Positions 34,987 to 44,588 are shown, numbered from the stretch's first letter. The stretch: DNA of 64,000 nt from Bradyrhizobium sp. JYMT SZCCT0180 (GCF_018130165.1 NZ_JAFCLZ010000008.1:186001-250000), one strand, 5' to 3'. Made by a program: numbers and translations. Notes: a model not told the origin generated them from the sequence alone.

Positions 34987-35066
34987 TTCATGCTCCCTTT
35001 GGTTTGCGTGACGGTCAACAGCGTCCGTCGATGGGGATGAGAATGCCAAGGGGAGCGTCTGGCGTC

Positions 35067-35082
35067 TGTGACAGTCAGCACA
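35067..35082. promoter_or_regulatory. CRP-like palindrome upstream of leader peptide 3
   Basis: TGTGACAGTCAGCACA matches TGTGA-N6-TCACA at nine of ten positions and sits inside CTGTG-N8-CACAG. Centre 88.5 bases from the start codon. Confidence 0.5.
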
Positions 35083-35096
35083 GGATCTCGAAGCAG

Positions 35097-35127
35097 CGTA
35101 GCGCGGGTGAGCGAAGCGACATCCGGG
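35097..35127. repeat. Short dispersed palindrome, second copy
   Basis: CGTAGCGCGGGTGAGCGAAG then CGACATCCGGG, a relative of 33302-33332. Confidence 0.65.
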
Positions 35128-35160
35128 AGGCAGGCTTGATTTAGATGTCGTTCTCTCCTC

Positions 35161-35236
35161 GTCATTGCGAGCGCAGCGAAGCAATCCATGCCTCGGCTTG
35201 GAGCAATATGGATTGCTTCGCTGCGCTCGCAATGAC
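35161..35236. repeat. REP-like inverted repeat with 29-bp perfect arms
   Basis: The arms 35161-35189 and 35208-35236 are perfect inverse complements (GTCATTGCGAGCGCAGCGAA onward). A looser copy is at 46209-46291. Confidence 0.9.
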
Positions 35237-35344
35237 GGAGAGATGCGACAAAACGATCCGACGGGCAAATCAGTTCCGATTTTCATAAATCATGTCAAGC
35301 CCCAAAATAAAAAATATTTCGGTTTACCAGAACGAAAATCAGAA

Positions 35345-35760
35345 GTATGTGTTCGCCCATCCCGTCCTACTCAGAAGGGCGTCGGCCGTCGTCACGGACG
35401 TTGGACGGGTTGCGGTGGACGCTTGTTTGCGCTGAGACGACGGCGCGGACTAAGCGTACGGCAAAACCGTGTGGTCCTGGCGCCCGTTGCAGGCGTCAAG
35501 CTGTCGGAGAAGCGCGAGCTGAACCGGCAGCGACGGAGTCAACCAAGAACTCGTCTCCGGGGAGATCACGGCATAAGCCGTAAAGCCATTGCGCAGGGAA
35601 GGCCGGGTGTTCTCCGCTGCCCTGTATGCTCGTGTGCAGCCTACTTAGTGCAAACCGCACACGGGACCGCGGGTGCAGCGCGCACCCGGTCTTCCCTGCG
35701 CCCTCATTTTCGAGGGCAAGGAAGTTTCTGGCAAAGCTCGGGCGCAATGCGTCGCGAGAA
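35345..35760. repeat. Long dispersed intergenic repeat of Bradyrhizobium type
   Basis: I recognise segments such as ACGGCAAAACCGTGTGGTCC and GGGGAGATCACGGCATAAGC as recurring in many Bradyrhizobium intergenic regions. Within it GCGCAGGGAAGGCCGGGTG (35591) and its inverse (35683-35701) pair at 18 of 19 positions around about 70 bases. The outer ends are approximate. Frames on both strands here are typical repeat-derived false genes. Confidence 0.6.
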
Positions 35761-35821
35761 TGCTAACCCATACTCAGTTGTCGTCACCCGCCCGAGTGCG
35801 CAATTGCGCACGGGGGGCGGG

Positions 35822-35903
35822 TGATCCAGTATCCCAGAGACGCCGATGATTGAACCGATAAGCCGCGGCGTACTGGATCCCCGCCTGCGCGGGGATGACA
35901 ACC
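35822..35903. repeat. Inverted repeat
   Basis: GTGATCCAGTA and TACTGGATCC form the outer arms, with CCCCGCCTGCGCGGGG as a small hairpin at the end. Another REP-like intergenic element. Confidence 0.65.
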
Positions 35904-35917
35904 GGAATTCGGCGCAG

Positions 35918-36817
35918 CTACCCCGCTTCAATCCATTCAGCCGCACCACGCCACAGCGTGTCGCGATGTTCGGGGCGGAAGAAACCAAAATGGCCGATTT
36001 TGCTGGCGCCGGTGTCCTTTGGCGTCACCGTGATGATCTCGGGTTTTGCGGCCGTAAATCCCGAGCACAGCAACTCCACCGCCGGCCGTGTCGCCCAGGG
36101 ATCGTCCGACATGCACAGCGCGCGCAACGCGCCTTTGTAGTTCGGAAAATTTTGCAAGGCCGCCAGATTCTTGTCGTCGAACATGTAGCGCGGGCTCATC
36201 ACCCAGGAGACCCATTGCAGGAATACATCCTTCGGCATGTCCATGCCGAGCCCGAGCCAGCCCGGCGTGTAGCCGAACGCGCGGGTGAGGGGGACAGCGA
36301 CATTGAGCATCGCATAGACGCGATAGCGCTCGGGCATCGCGATCAGTTTCCAGGTGCCGGCCTGGGCTGCGATGAACAGCGCGCGCGAAATCTCGGTGTT
36401 GTTGGGCAGCAGGCCCAGCGCCTGGCCGCCAAAGGAATGCCCGACATAGGCAAACGGCAGCGCCTTGTAGCGCTCACGCATCCAGGCCACCGCGGAGGTC
36501 ACATCCTGCGCGGCCCAGTCCGACATCGAGGCCTTGAAGCCGACCAGCGATTTCGGCTGGTTGTAGCCGGTCATCGACTTCTGCCTGCTATCGCCGGTGC
36601 CGCGGTAGTCATAGGTCAGCACCGCGCAGCCGCGCTTGGCGAGGTAGCCGGCAAAGCCGCGATAGACTTTGCGGTGGACCGCGGTCGCCGAATTGATCAG
36701 CACGGCGTGGCGCTTGGCTCCGCGCGGCAAAAACAGCGTCGCCCCCAGCGGATAGCCATCCGCCGCGGGAAGCGTGATATCGTCGATGAATACGTCGTCC
36801 AGCCCCAGCTCGGCCAC
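35918..36817 (-). CDS. Alpha/beta hydrolase
   Basis: A 299-residue serine hydrolase. The nucleophile elbow is GHSFGG, the early strand-turn YDYRGTGDS supplies the oxyanion region, and a C-terminal His (KIGHFGFF) completes the triad. No signal peptide. The start is a GTG at 36817 with AGGAAGGAAA upstream; the longer frame to 36928 runs through a tandem repeat and is discarded. Esterase- or peptidase-like, substrate unknown. Confidence 0.82.
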   Translation of the reverse strand: MAELGLDDVFIDDITLPAADGYPLGATLFLPRGAKRHAVLINSATAVHRKVYRGFAGYLAKRGCAVLTYDYRGTGDSRQKSMTGYNQPKSLVGFKASMSDWAAQDVTSAVAWMRERYKALPFAYVGHSFGGQALGLLPNNTEISRALFIAAQAGTWKLIAMPERYRVYAMLNVAVPLTRAFGYTPGWLGLGMDMPKDVFLQWVSWVMSPRYMFDDKNLAALQNFPNYKGALRALCMSDDPWATRPAVELLCSGFTAAKPEIITVTPKDTGASKIGHFGFFRPEHRDTLWRGAAEWIEAG

Positions 36818-36878
36818 CCGCGATTTCCTTCCTCGCTTTGCGCGATTTGGCCCTAACAAATGCGAATTAGGCTTTTGC

Positions 36879-36945
36879 TGCAAGGGCTTGACGGGAGGGC
36901 CCGCAAGGCTTGACGGACAGACCCGCAAGGGCTTGACGGGGCAGG
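36879..36945. repeat. Tandem repeat of about 22 bp, three units
   Basis: GCAAGGGCTTGACGG, GCAAGGCTTGACGG and GCAAGGGCTTGACGG recur at about 22-base intervals, between the hydrolase start and the DAHP synthase gene. They could affect either promoter. Confidence 0.75.
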
Positions 36946-37038
36946 TGGAAATCTAATGGCGGTTGGCCATCGCCCTGTGTATAACCCGGCCCTTCGTGAC
37001 CGCGGGTAAGTCGCGGTTTTTGCTCAGGAGTTAACGTC

Positions 37039-38427
37039 ATGTCCGAGCGGTGGACACCCGATAGCTGGCGCGCCAAACCGGTGCTGCAGGTGCCCGATTA
37101 TCCCGATGCCAAGGTATTGGCTGATGTCGAGGCTCAGTTGGCTACCTTTCCGCCGCTGGTGTTTGCCGGTGAAGCCCGCAATTTGAAAAAATCGCTCGCG
37201 CGCGTCGCCGCCGGCGAAGCCTTCCTGTTGCAGGGCGGCGATTGCGCCGAGAGCTTTGCCGAGCACGGCGCCAACAACATCCGCGACTTCTTCCGCGTGC
37301 TGCTGCAGATGGCCGTCGTTCTCACCTATGCCGGCGCGCTGCCGGTGGTGAAGGTCGGCCGCATCGCCGGGCAATTCGCAAAACCGCGTTCGTCGAACAC
37401 CGAGAAGATCAATGGCGTCGAGCTGCCGAGCTATCGCGGCGACATCATCAACGACATCGCGTTCACGCCCGAGGCACGCATCCCCGATCCGCAGCGCCAG
37501 CTGATGGCCTATCGGCAGTCGGCGGCGACGCTCAACCTGCTCCGTGCGTTCGCGACCGGCGGCTTTGCCAATCTCGGCAGCGTGCATCAGTGGATGCTGG
37601 GCTTCCTGAAGGATTCGCCGCAGTCACGCCGCTACAAGGAACTGGCCGATCGTATTTCGGACGCGCTGAATTTCATGCGCGCCTGCGGCCTCGATCTCGA
37701 AAGCCACCCCGAGCTTCGCGCCACCGATTTCTACACCAGCCACGAGGCGCTGCTGCTGGGCTACGAGCAGGCCTTTACCCGCGTCGATTCCACCACCGGC
37801 GACTGGTACGCGACCTCCGGCCACTTCATCTGGATCGGCGACCGCACCCGCCAGCTCGACCACGGCCATGTCGAATATTTCCGCGGCATCAAAAACCCGA
37901 TTGGCCTGAAATGCGGTCCGTCGCTCAAGCCCGATGAACTCCTGAAGCTGATCGACATCCTCAATCCCGACAACGAGCCCGGCCGGCTGACGCTGATCAA
38001 CCGCTTCGGCTCGGACAAGGTCGGCGATCATCTGGCGCCGTTGATCCGCGCGGTGCAGCGGGAAGGGCGCGTCGTGGTCTGGTCGTGCGATCCGATGCAC
38101 GGCAACACCATCAGCTCGAATTCAGGCTACAAGACCCGCCCGTTCGACCGGATATTGTCGGAGGTGAAGTCATTCTTCGCCATCCATCAGGCGGAAGGCA
38201 CCCATGCCGGCGGCATTCACCTGGAAATGACCGGGCAGGACGTCACCGAGTGCATTGGCGGCGCCCGCGCCATCACCGACGAGGATCTCAACGACCGCTA
38301 TCACACGGTCTGCGATCCCCGTTTGAACGCCGAACAATCGATCGACATGGCCTTCCTGATCGCCGAACTGCTCAAGCAGGAACGCGCCGGCAAGGTCAAA
38401 CCGATACCGGCCGCAGCGGGTTTCTGA
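37039..38427 (+). CDS. 3-deoxy-7-phosphoheptulonate synthase, class II
   Basis: A 462-residue plant-type DAHP synthase, first enzyme of the shikimate pathway, joining phosphoenolpyruvate and erythrose 4-phosphate. The metal-binding Cys69 in QGGDCAESF, the [10 protein letters not shown] segment and [15 protein letters not shown] are clear class II signatures. AGGAG lies upstream of the ATG. The diacylglycerol kinase gene follows after one base. Confidence 0.95.
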   Translation: MSERWTPDSWRAKPVLQVPDYPDAKVLADVEAQLATFPPLVFAGEARNLKKSLARVAAGEAFLLQGGDCAESFAEHGANNIRDFFRVLLQMAVVLTYAGALPVVKVGRIAGQFAKPRSSNTEKINGVELPSYRGDIINDIAFTPEARIPDPQRQLMAYRQSAATLNLLRAFATGGFANLGSVHQWMLGFLKDSPQSRRYKELADRISDALNFMRACGLDLESHPELRATDFYTSHEALLLGYEQAFTRVDSTTGDWYATSGHFIWIGDRTRQLDHGHVEYFRGIKNPIGLKCGPSLKPDELLKLIDILNPDNEPGRLTLINRFGSDKVGDHLAPLIRAVQREGRVVVWSCDPMHGNTISSNSGYKTRPFDRILSEVKSFFAIHQAEGTHAGGIHLEMTGQDVTECIGGARAITDEDLNDRYHTVCDPRLNAEQSIDMAFLIAELLKQERAGKVKPIPAAAGF

Positions 38428-38428
38428 C

Positions 38429-38782
38429 TTGCTGCGACTCTGGCGCGCCACGATCAATACGCGTAACGGCCTCGCTTTTGCGATCCGGTCGGAGCAGGCC
38501 GTCCGCGAGGAACTGTTTGCGCTGGCGCTGTCGGTGCCGCTGGCCTGGCTGATCGGCGCCACCGTGATGCGCCGGGTGGAACTGGTCGCGGCGGTGGCGT
38601 TCGTCCTCGTCGTCGAGATCCTCAACACCGCGATCGAAAAGCTCGCCGACCGGCTCACCACCGACCATGATCCGCAGATCGGACGGGTCAAGGACATGGG
38701 ATCGGCCGCGGTCGGCGTGGCGCTGTTGATGTCCGGCGCGTTCTGGCTGTTTGCCATCGCCGAACGCATAGGCGCGTTCTAA
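38429..38782 (+). CDS. dgkA: Diacylglycerol kinase
   Basis: A 117-residue membrane enzyme that phosphorylates diacylglycerol. ATINTRNGLAFAIRSEQAVR, then three helices, with the catalytic segment VEILNTAIEKLADR. The only start that keeps the conserved N-terminus is the TTG at 38429, one base after the DAHP synthase stop; no strong site is visible, so translation is probably coupled. It recycles diacylglycerol released by envelope lipid or glucan modification. Confidence 0.88.
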   Translation: MLRLWRATINTRNGLAFAIRSEQAVREELFALALSVPLAWLIGATVMRRVELVAAVAFVLVVEILNTAIEKLADRLTTDHDPQIGRVKDMGSAAVGVALLMSGAFWLFAIAERIGAF

Positions 38783-38826
38783 AGGCGGCGATTGAAGTTT
38801 CGGCGTGTGCAAGGCACCATTGGCGT

Positions 38827-40578
38827 ATGAGCGAACCGAAATTCACAATTACACTTGCCCAACTGAACCCGACCGTGGGCGACGTCTCCGGCAACGCCGC
38901 GAAAGCGCGCGCCGCGCGTGAAAAGGCGAAAGCCGACGGCGCTGATCTGCTGGTGCTGCCGGAATTGTTCATCACCGGCTATCCGCCGGAAGACCTGGTG
39001 CTGAAGCCGGCGTTCCAGGCGGCCTGCCGCGCGGCGGTCGAAGAGCTGGCGCGCGAGACCGCGGGTGGTGGTCCGGCTGTCCTGATCGGCACGCCCTGGG
39101 TGGAGGACGGCAAGCTCTATAACGCCTGCGCCGTGCTCGATGACGGCCGCATCACGGCACTTCGTTTCAAGGCCAACCTGCCCAACTACGGCGTGTTCGA
39201 CGAAAAGCGCCTGTTCGCACGCGGGCCCGCCGCGGGGCCGGTGACGGTCAAGGGAGTCCGGGTCGGCGTCCCCATCTGCGAGGACATCTGGCTCGAAGAA
39301 TCCGAGGAATATGAAAACGTCGTCGAGTGTCTCGCCGAGACCGGCGCGGAAATTCTGGTGGTGCCGAACGGCTCGCCATACGCGCGCGACAAGAACGATC
39401 TGCGGCTGTCGATCGCGGTCGCCCGCGTCACCGAGAGCGGGCTGCCGCTGGTGTATCTGAACCAGATCGGCGGCCAGGACGAACTGGTGTTCGACGGCGC
39501 ATCGTTCGCGCTCAACGCCGATCTGTCCGTCGCGACGCAAATGCCGGCGTTCGAGGAGAACATCACGACGCTGATCTGGACCAAGGGCGCCGACGGCTGG
39601 CGCTGCAATGGACCGGTGGTGCCGCTGATCGAAGGCGACAAGGGCGATTACGCGGCGTGCGTGCTCGGCCTGCGCGACTATGTCCGCAAGAACGGTTTTC
39701 CCGGCGTGCTGCTCGGCGTCTCCGGTGGCATCGACTCGGCCTTGTGTGCGGCGATCGCGGTCGATGCGCTCGGCGCGGAGCGTGTCCGCGGCGTGATGCT
39801 GCCGTTCCGGTTCACCGCGCAGGTGTCGCTCGACGATGCGGCAAAACTCGCGACTGCATTGGGCTTCCGCTACGAGGTGCTGCCGATTGCGGACGCCGTG
39901 AACGGGTTCGAGAAGATATTGTCCGGCACCTTCGCCGGCCTGCCGCGCGACATCACCGAGGAAAACCTGCAGGCGCGCACCCGCGGCACGCTGCTGATGG
40001 CGATTTCGAACAAGACCGGCGCGATGGTGGTCACGACCGGCAACAAATCGGAAATGTCGGTCGGCTACGCCACGCTCTATGGCGACATGAACGGCGGCTT
40101 CAATCCGATCAAGGACATCTACAAGACCGAGGTGTTCCGCCTGTCGAGCCTGCGCAACGAATGGAAGCCGGACGGCGCGCTGGGACCGTCGGGCGAGGTC
40201 ATTCCGGTCAATATCATCGTCCGCCCGCCCACCGCGGAATTGCGCGAGAACCAGACCGACCAGGATTCGCTGCCGCCCTACGAGATACTCGACGGCATCC
40301 TGGAACGGCTGGTCGAGCGCGAGGAGCCGCTGGCCTCGATCATCGCGGCCGGTTTCCCGGCCGATGTGGTGACGCGGATCGACCGGCTGCTCAACGTCGC
40401 CGAATACAAGCGCCGGCAGGCGGCGCCGGGGGTGAAGGTCACGGAAAAGAATTTCGGCCGCGACCGCCGCTATCCCATCACCAACCGCTTTCGCGACAAC
40501 GGCAAGGCGTTGCCGGCGCCCGACGAGAAACTGGTCGCCCGCGCGGGGCGCGCCTCGGCTGATGTGTTCGACGGGTAA
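38827..40578 (+). CDS. nadE: Glutamine-dependent NAD+ synthase
   Basis: A 583-residue two-domain enzyme. The N-terminal nitrilase-like glutaminase has Glu46 (LPELF), Lys115 (FKANLPNYG) and Cys151 (VPICEDIW). The C-terminal synthetase has the ATP loop SGGIDS at 299-304. Ammonia from glutamine converts deamido-NAD to NAD. Its TAA stop directly abuts the stop of the opposite gene (TAATTA). Confidence 0.95.
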   Translation: MSEPKFTITLAQLNPTVGDVSGNAAKARAAREKAKADGADLLVLPELFITGYPPEDLVLKPAFQAACRAAVEELARETAGGGPAVLIGTPWVEDGKLYNACAVLDDGRITALRFKANLPNYGVFDEKRLFARGPAAGPVTVKGVRVGVPICEDIWLEESEEYENVVECLAETGAEILVVPNGSPYARDKNDLRLSIAVARVTESGLPLVYLNQIGGQDELVFDGASFALNADLSVATQMPAFEENITTLIWTKGADGWRCNGPVVPLIEGDKGDYAACVLGLRDYVRKNGFPGVLLGVSGGIDSALCAAIAVDALGAERVRGVMLPFRFTAQVSLDDAAKLATALGFRYEVLPIADAVNGFEKILSGTFAGLPRDITEENLQARTRGTLLMAISNKTGAMVVTTGNKSEMSVGYATLYGDMNGGFNPIKDIYKTEVFRLSSLRNEWKPDGALGPSGEVIPVNIIVRPPTAELRENQTDQDSLPPYEILDGILERLVEREEPLASIIAAGFPADVVTRIDRLLNVAEYKRRQAAPGVKVTEKNFGRDRRYPITNRFRDNGKALPAPDEKLVARAGRASADVFDG

Positions 40579-41781
40579 TTACTGTTTCGGCGGGATGAAG
40601 GTCGGCCCAACGGTGCGGATCTGCTTCTTCTCGTCCGTCGTGCCGGTTGACTCGGCGGCTGGCGTCGGAGTTGCAGGAGCCGGCGCGGCGGCCGTCGTGC
40701 CTGCCGGTGCCGTGCCTTTCTTGGCGACGGGGGCCGTCTTCTGCTGAGGCATTGCGCGCTGTTGCATCCGCTTCGCGCTCTCTTCGGTGACGATGATGTC
40801 GCCCTGCTGTTCGGCGGCGGCTTTCTCGTCGATCGATTTCAGCGCATCCGACCAGGTCTGGCCCGCGGCCTTGCAGGCGCAGGACGGGTTGAACTCGGTG
40901 CGGAATTTGAAGGCGTTGGGCAGCGACGAGTAAGCCTGGCCGCTGACCGAGACCGCCTGGTTGATGTCCTCGCCGGGATTGCGATAGGTGAACAGCGATG
41001 CTTCCGTTGCCGGGCACAGCGCCTTGCAGGTCCTCTCATCGTCCTGGAAGCGCGCCTGGTAGGTGGCGAACGAGACCGGGAAATAGGCGCCGTCGCAGGT
41101 GCGGACGCAGACCGTGCGGAACGTGCCGGATGGCGCACCGAGATCGGCGCTCGGCGGAGGGATGGTGTTGTTGCCGAACAGATTGTCGATGAAGCTGCCC
41201 CCGCTGCGCGCGGCAGCGGCGTATTGCGGGCCGCAATTGTTCTGCGCCAGCGCCGTCAGCACCGAACGGCGCTGGTTTTCGCGGTCGGCGCCACCGATGC
41301 CGCCCGAGCGCAACCGTTCGAGGCTGGTCGTCATCTGCTCGAGATTGGCGCGCATCTGCTGGATCTGGTTATTGACCGGCGCGCACTGCGCCGACTGGCC
41401 GTTGAACAGCGAGAAGAAGCCGGAACTTTCGCAGCCCATCCGCTTGGCCTGCATCGTGACGCGGTCAAGCTCGGCCTGCTGTTTGGTTGCCGCATCCTGA
41501 TAGCGGCGGATTTGTTCTTCCTTGGCAGGATCGCCGCCGCTGGCACCGCGGTCGACGGCCGCCAATTGTCCTTCAAGCCGGACGCAGATCGGGTTGGCTT
41601 GCGCGCCCTGCTGCTGCGGAGGCGGCGCTGCCCCGGGAGGCATTTGTGCGAGCGCGTCCATATTGGATTGTGCGGGATCGGCTTGTGCGACCGCAGCCGA
41701 ATCCGTCGCGGCGATGCCAGCTAGCAGCACGGCGCAGGTCAAAATCCACCGGGAGAAGGGAGTAGTCAGCGTCAGGGGCAT
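40579..41781 (-). CDS. DUF2865 secreted cysteine-containing protein
   Basis: A 400-residue protein from MPLTLTTPFS with a signal peptide (about 1-30). The central part is helical, QQAELDRVTMQAKRMGC, then a conserved block VCVRTCDGAYFPVSFATYQA with Cys pairs and CPATEASLFTYRNPGEDI, which define DUF2865. The C-terminus is Pro/Ala/Thr-rich. Probably periplasmic or envelope-attached; function unknown. The frame upstream to 41919 is not used because it lacks a signal. Confidence 0.85.
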   Translation of the reverse strand: MPLTLTTPFSRWILTCAVLLAGIAATDSAAVAQADPAQSNMDALAQMPPGAAPPPQQQGAQANPICVRLEGQLAAVDRGASGGDPAKEEQIRRYQDAATKQQAELDRVTMQAKRMGCESSGFFSLFNGQSAQCAPVNNQIQQMRANLEQMTTSLERLRSGGIGGADRENQRRSVLTALAQNNCGPQYAAAARSGGSFIDNLFGNNTIPPPSADLGAPSGTFRTVCVRTCDGAYFPVSFATYQARFQDDERTCKALCPATEASLFTYRNPGEDINQAVSVSGQAYSSLPNAFKFRTEFNPSCACKAAGQTWSDALKSIDEKAAAEQQGDIIVTEESAKRMQQRAMPQQKTAPVAKKGTAPAGTTAAAPAPATPTPAAESTGTTDEKKQIRTVGPTFIPPKQ

Positions 41782-41949
41782 GTCCAGCCATCGATAACGA
41801 ATCCGCGCGGCTTTATAGCCGAAAAGGCGCGGCCAAGGCGGCATGGTGCGGCCGAGGCCGCATCTGATAGCTGCTTCTCGGGGCAGCGTCACGTCGTTTC
41901 CGCGGCGCCGGTGTGGCAATGCAGCAACGGCCCGTTGCGGCGATCCGGG

Positions 41950-42258
41950 TCAGCGCTGGCAGGTAATGGCGACGTATTCGTCACAACCGCTGCCGGTACA
42001 CCTGTCGTTTCCGCCCCTCTGCACCGATCCGGTGATTTCATCGGGATCGACACGGCGGTAGGCGGTGGCGGAAGCAAATTCGCGTGACTGGCAATAGGAG
42101 CGGGCGGCATGGGCGCCGCATTTGTCACCCTTGGCGAGGCACTGGTCGATGCCGTAGCCGTCGGCCTGATTGGCAATGATGAAGACGCGGCTGTCGGCAT
42201 AAGCGGCCGAGGCGGTGAGCAGGAATGCGCTGGTAAAAAATGCTGCTGAAATTCGCAT
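41950..42258 (-). CDS. Small secreted protein with six cysteines
   Basis: A 102-residue protein with a signal peptide (AYA cleavage, about residue 21). The mature part has six cysteines (DQCLAKGDKC, SYCQSR, DRCTGSGC, ITC), suggesting disulfides in the periplasm. I do not recognise a family with confidence, though it resembles small DUF-type Bradyrhizobium exported proteins. Separate from its neighbours. Confidence 0.65.
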   Translation of the reverse strand: MRISAAFFTSAFLLTASAAYADSRVFIIANQADGYGIDQCLAKGDKCGAHAARSYCQSREFASATAYRRVDPDEITGSVQRGGNDRCTGSGCDEYVAITCQR

Positions 42259-42421
42259 GGGGCACCCAATAAGGAAAAGGGATCGCCGCTCTCAGATAAG
42301 CCCAAAGTCTTAATAATGATTAACCATGAGCCGGTTGCCGGGCATCTAGCGGCGAATTTGGCTCAAAAACGGCCGCAGGCGGGCCTTGACGGCATCCCCC
42401 GGGCTGGGACATGGTGGAACC

Positions 42422-42472
42422 ATGAACGGTTTCCTCGCCATCTGCAGCATTTGCCGCGAGATTATTAGCTAG
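42422..42472 (+). promoter_or_regulatory. Short leader frame with two Cys codons upstream of cysS
   Basis: A 16-codon frame, [16 protein letters not shown], ends in TAG. The stop lies within a hairpin AGCTAGCG / CGCTGGCT (42467-42485), followed by CTTTTCT. It could be a cysteine-sensing attenuator, but only two Cys codons are present and the T run is not adjacent. Confidence 0.3.
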
Positions 42473-42545
42473 CGATTCGCTGGCTGAGGCCGTCTTTTCT
42501 CAAAATGAGATCACTGGACGCCCGGCCGCAAGGTACGGGATTCCC

Positions 42546-43961
42546 ATGCAACTACGCCTCTACGATACGTTGACCAAGGAGAAGCGGCCGTTCACGCCGC
42601 TCGATTCCGATAACGTCCGCATGTATGCCTGCGGACCGACGGTCTATGACTTCGCCCATATCGGCAATGGCCGCGCCGCGATCGTTTTCGACGTGCTGTT
42701 TCGCGTGCTGCGCCATCGCTATGGCGCCGATCATGTGACCTATGTACGCAACATCACCGACGTCGACGACAAGATCAACGTGCGCGCCGCGCGCGACTAT
42801 CCCGGCGTGCCGCTGAACGAAGCAATCCGCAAGGTCACGGAAACCACCTATCGGCAGTATCAGGACGACGTCACCGCACTCGGCTGCTTGGCCCCGACCG
42901 TGCAGCCGCGTGCGACCGAGCATATCCCGGAGATGCGGGCGATCATCGAGAGACTGGTTGCCGGCGGCTTTGCCTATGCCGCCGAAGACCACGTGCTGTT
43001 CTCGCCGCAGGCCATGAACGCCGCAAATTCGGTGATGCCGCGCTATGGCGCCTTGTCGAGGCGCTCGCTCGACGAGATGATCGCGGGCGCACGCGTCGAC
43101 GTCGCGCCCTACAAGCGCGACAACACCGACTTCGTGCTGTGGAAGCCGTCCAAACCGGGCGAGCCGTCGTGGCCGTCGCCGGCCGGTATCACCGTGGAAG
43201 GCCGCCCGGGCTGGCACATCGAATGCTCGGCGATGGCCTGGAAACATCTCGGCGAGAAGTTCGACATCCATGGCGGCGGCATCGACCTGGTGTTTCCGCA
43301 CCATGAGAATGAACTTGCGCAGACCTGCTGCGCCTTCCATTCCGACCGCATGGCTGAGGTCTGGATGCACAACGGATTCCTGCAGCTCGAGAGCGAGAAG
43401 ATGTCGAAGTCGCTCGGCAACTTCTTCACGATCCGCGAGATGCTGGCCGATTGGCCGGGCGAGGTGCTGCGCCTGAGCATGCTCAAGACGCACTATCGGT
43501 CGCCGCTCGACTGGACCACCAAGGGGGCGGAAGAAAGCGCCAGGACGCTGGACGATTGGTACGCCGTCGCAGCCGATGCCGACGCCGGTGAGCCGTCGCC
43601 GGCCCTGACCGAAGCCCTCTATGATGACCTCAACACGGCGCAGGCCATGGCGGTCTTGCACGGCCTGCGCAACGCAGCGGCGTCCGGGGGGAAGCGCGAA
43701 CGCGGCGAGTTTGCCGCGTCGCTTCGGCTGCTCGGATTCCTGTCCGTGAGCGCGGCCGACTGGAAAGGTCGGAAACAGCAGGCGAGCGGCATCGATGCGG
43801 CGCAGGTCGATCGGCTGATCGTGGACCGAGCCGCCGCTCGGGCGCGAAAGGATTTTAAAGAGTCCGATCGGATCCGTGACGAACTCGCCGCCATGGGCGT
43901 TGTCATCAAGGACGGCAAGGACGCCGACGGTAAACCCGTGACCACATGGGAGATTGCGTGA
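42546..43961 (+). CDS. cysS: Cysteinyl-tRNA synthetase
   Basis: A 471-residue class I synthetase. The HIGH-type motif is HIGN at residues 38-41 and KMSKS is at 285-289. The zinc ligands Cys29, Cys227, His252 and Glu256 are all present. It overlaps the next small gene by one base (TGATG), opening the run cysS, 37-aa peptide, GNAT, cimA. Confidence 0.96.
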   Translation: MQLRLYDTLTKEKRPFTPLDSDNVRMYACGPTVYDFAHIGNGRAAIVFDVLFRVLRHRYGADHVTYVRNITDVDDKINVRAARDYPGVPLNEAIRKVTETTYRQYQDDVTALGCLAPTVQPRATEHIPEMRAIIERLVAGGFAYAAEDHVLFSPQAMNAANSVMPRYGALSRRSLDEMIAGARVDVAPYKRDNTDFVLWKPSKPGEPSWPSPAGITVEGRPGWHIECSAMAWKHLGEKFDIHGGGIDLVFPHHENELAQTCCAFHSDRMAEVWMHNGFLQLESEKMSKSLGNFFTIREMLADWPGEVLRLSMLKTHYRSPLDWTTKGAEESARTLDDWYAVAADADAGEPSPALTEALYDDLNTAQAMAVLHGLRNAAASGGKRERGEFAASLRLLGFLSVSAADWKGRKQQASGIDAAQVDRLIVDRAAARARKDFKESDRIRDELAAMGVVIKDGKDADGKPVTTWEIA

Positions 43962-44074
43962 TGACCAGACCCGATACGCCTTTCCCAAAGCACTGGCGCT
44001 ACTACATCTTCATCAAATGGGCCGTGATCGTTGCTGCGGTCGTGCTCGTGCTGAGATTGTTCGGAGTGTTTTGA
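43961..44074 (+). CDS. Predicted 37-aa membrane peptide
   Basis: [20 protein letters not shown] opens a 37-residue peptide with one helix (WAVIVAAVVLVLRLFGVF). Its ATG overlaps the cysS stop by one base and it ends four bases before the GNAT gene, so the position within a tight operon supports it being real. No function recognised. Confidence 0.55.
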   Translation: MTRPDTPFPKHWRYYIFIKWAVIVAAVVLVLRLFGVF

Positions 44075-44078
44075 CGCA

Positions 44079-44588
44079 ATGGGACAGTCGTTGCCCAAAC
44101 CTGCACTACGGCCGTTTCTTGCGGCGGATACCCCTGTTGTGGCGGCGATCTTCGTTGCCGCGATCCAGGAACTGACCGGCGACGATTACAGCGAGGCGCA
44201 GCAGGAGGCCTGGGCGTCGGCGGCCGATGATGAGGAACAATTCGGCAAGAAGCGGGCCGGTGAATTGACCCTGATCGCGACGCTGCAGAATTCGCCGGTC
44301 GGGTTTGCCTCCCTGAAGGGCGCCGATCACATCGAGATGCTCTTCGTGCACCCCAGCGCAGTGGGGCAGGGCGTCGGCGCCATGCTGTGTGATGCGCTGG
44401 AAAAATTGGCGGGCGCGCGGGGTGCCAAGATTCTTACCGTTGACGTCAGCGACAACGCGCAGGAATTCTTCCTGAAGCGCGGCTACGTCGGCAAGCAGCG
44501 CAACACCGTCACCATCAACGGTGAATGGCTCGCCAATACCACGATGCAGAAGACGCTGGCCGAGGCCGCGCCGGGAGCGCCACAATGA
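44079..44588 (+). CDS. GNAT family N-acetyltransferase
   Basis: A 169-residue acetyltransferase. The strand IEMLFVHPSAVGQGVGAMLC includes the acetyl-CoA loop QGVGAM, and the C-terminal FFLKRGYVGKQR is the usual end of the fold. Its stop overlaps the cimA start by four bases. The substrate is unknown; context with cysS and cimA hints at amino-acid metabolism. Confidence 0.85.
   Translation: MGQSLPKPALRPFLAADTPVVAAIFVAAIQELTGDDYSEAQQEAWASAADDEEQFGKKRAGELTLIATLQNSPVGFASLKGADHIEMLFVHPSAVGQGVGAMLCDALEKLAGARGAKILTVDVSDNAQEFFLKRGYVGKQRNTVTINGEWLANTTMQKTLAEAAPGAPQ

Larger units (their letters stand above)
34987..35917. other. Repeat-filled non-coding stretch
   Basis: About 930 bases between leader peptide 3 and the hydrolase hold the CRP-like site, two short palindromes, a long dispersed repeat and a further inverted repeat. 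The short frames here look like artefacts of repeat sequence. Confidence 0.6.

Noticed and set aside
35496..35747. 83-codon minus-strand frame in the repeat region
   Set aside because: It is the kind of false gene produced by the dispersed repeat in many Bradyrhizobium genomes; no binding site and no separate coding signature.
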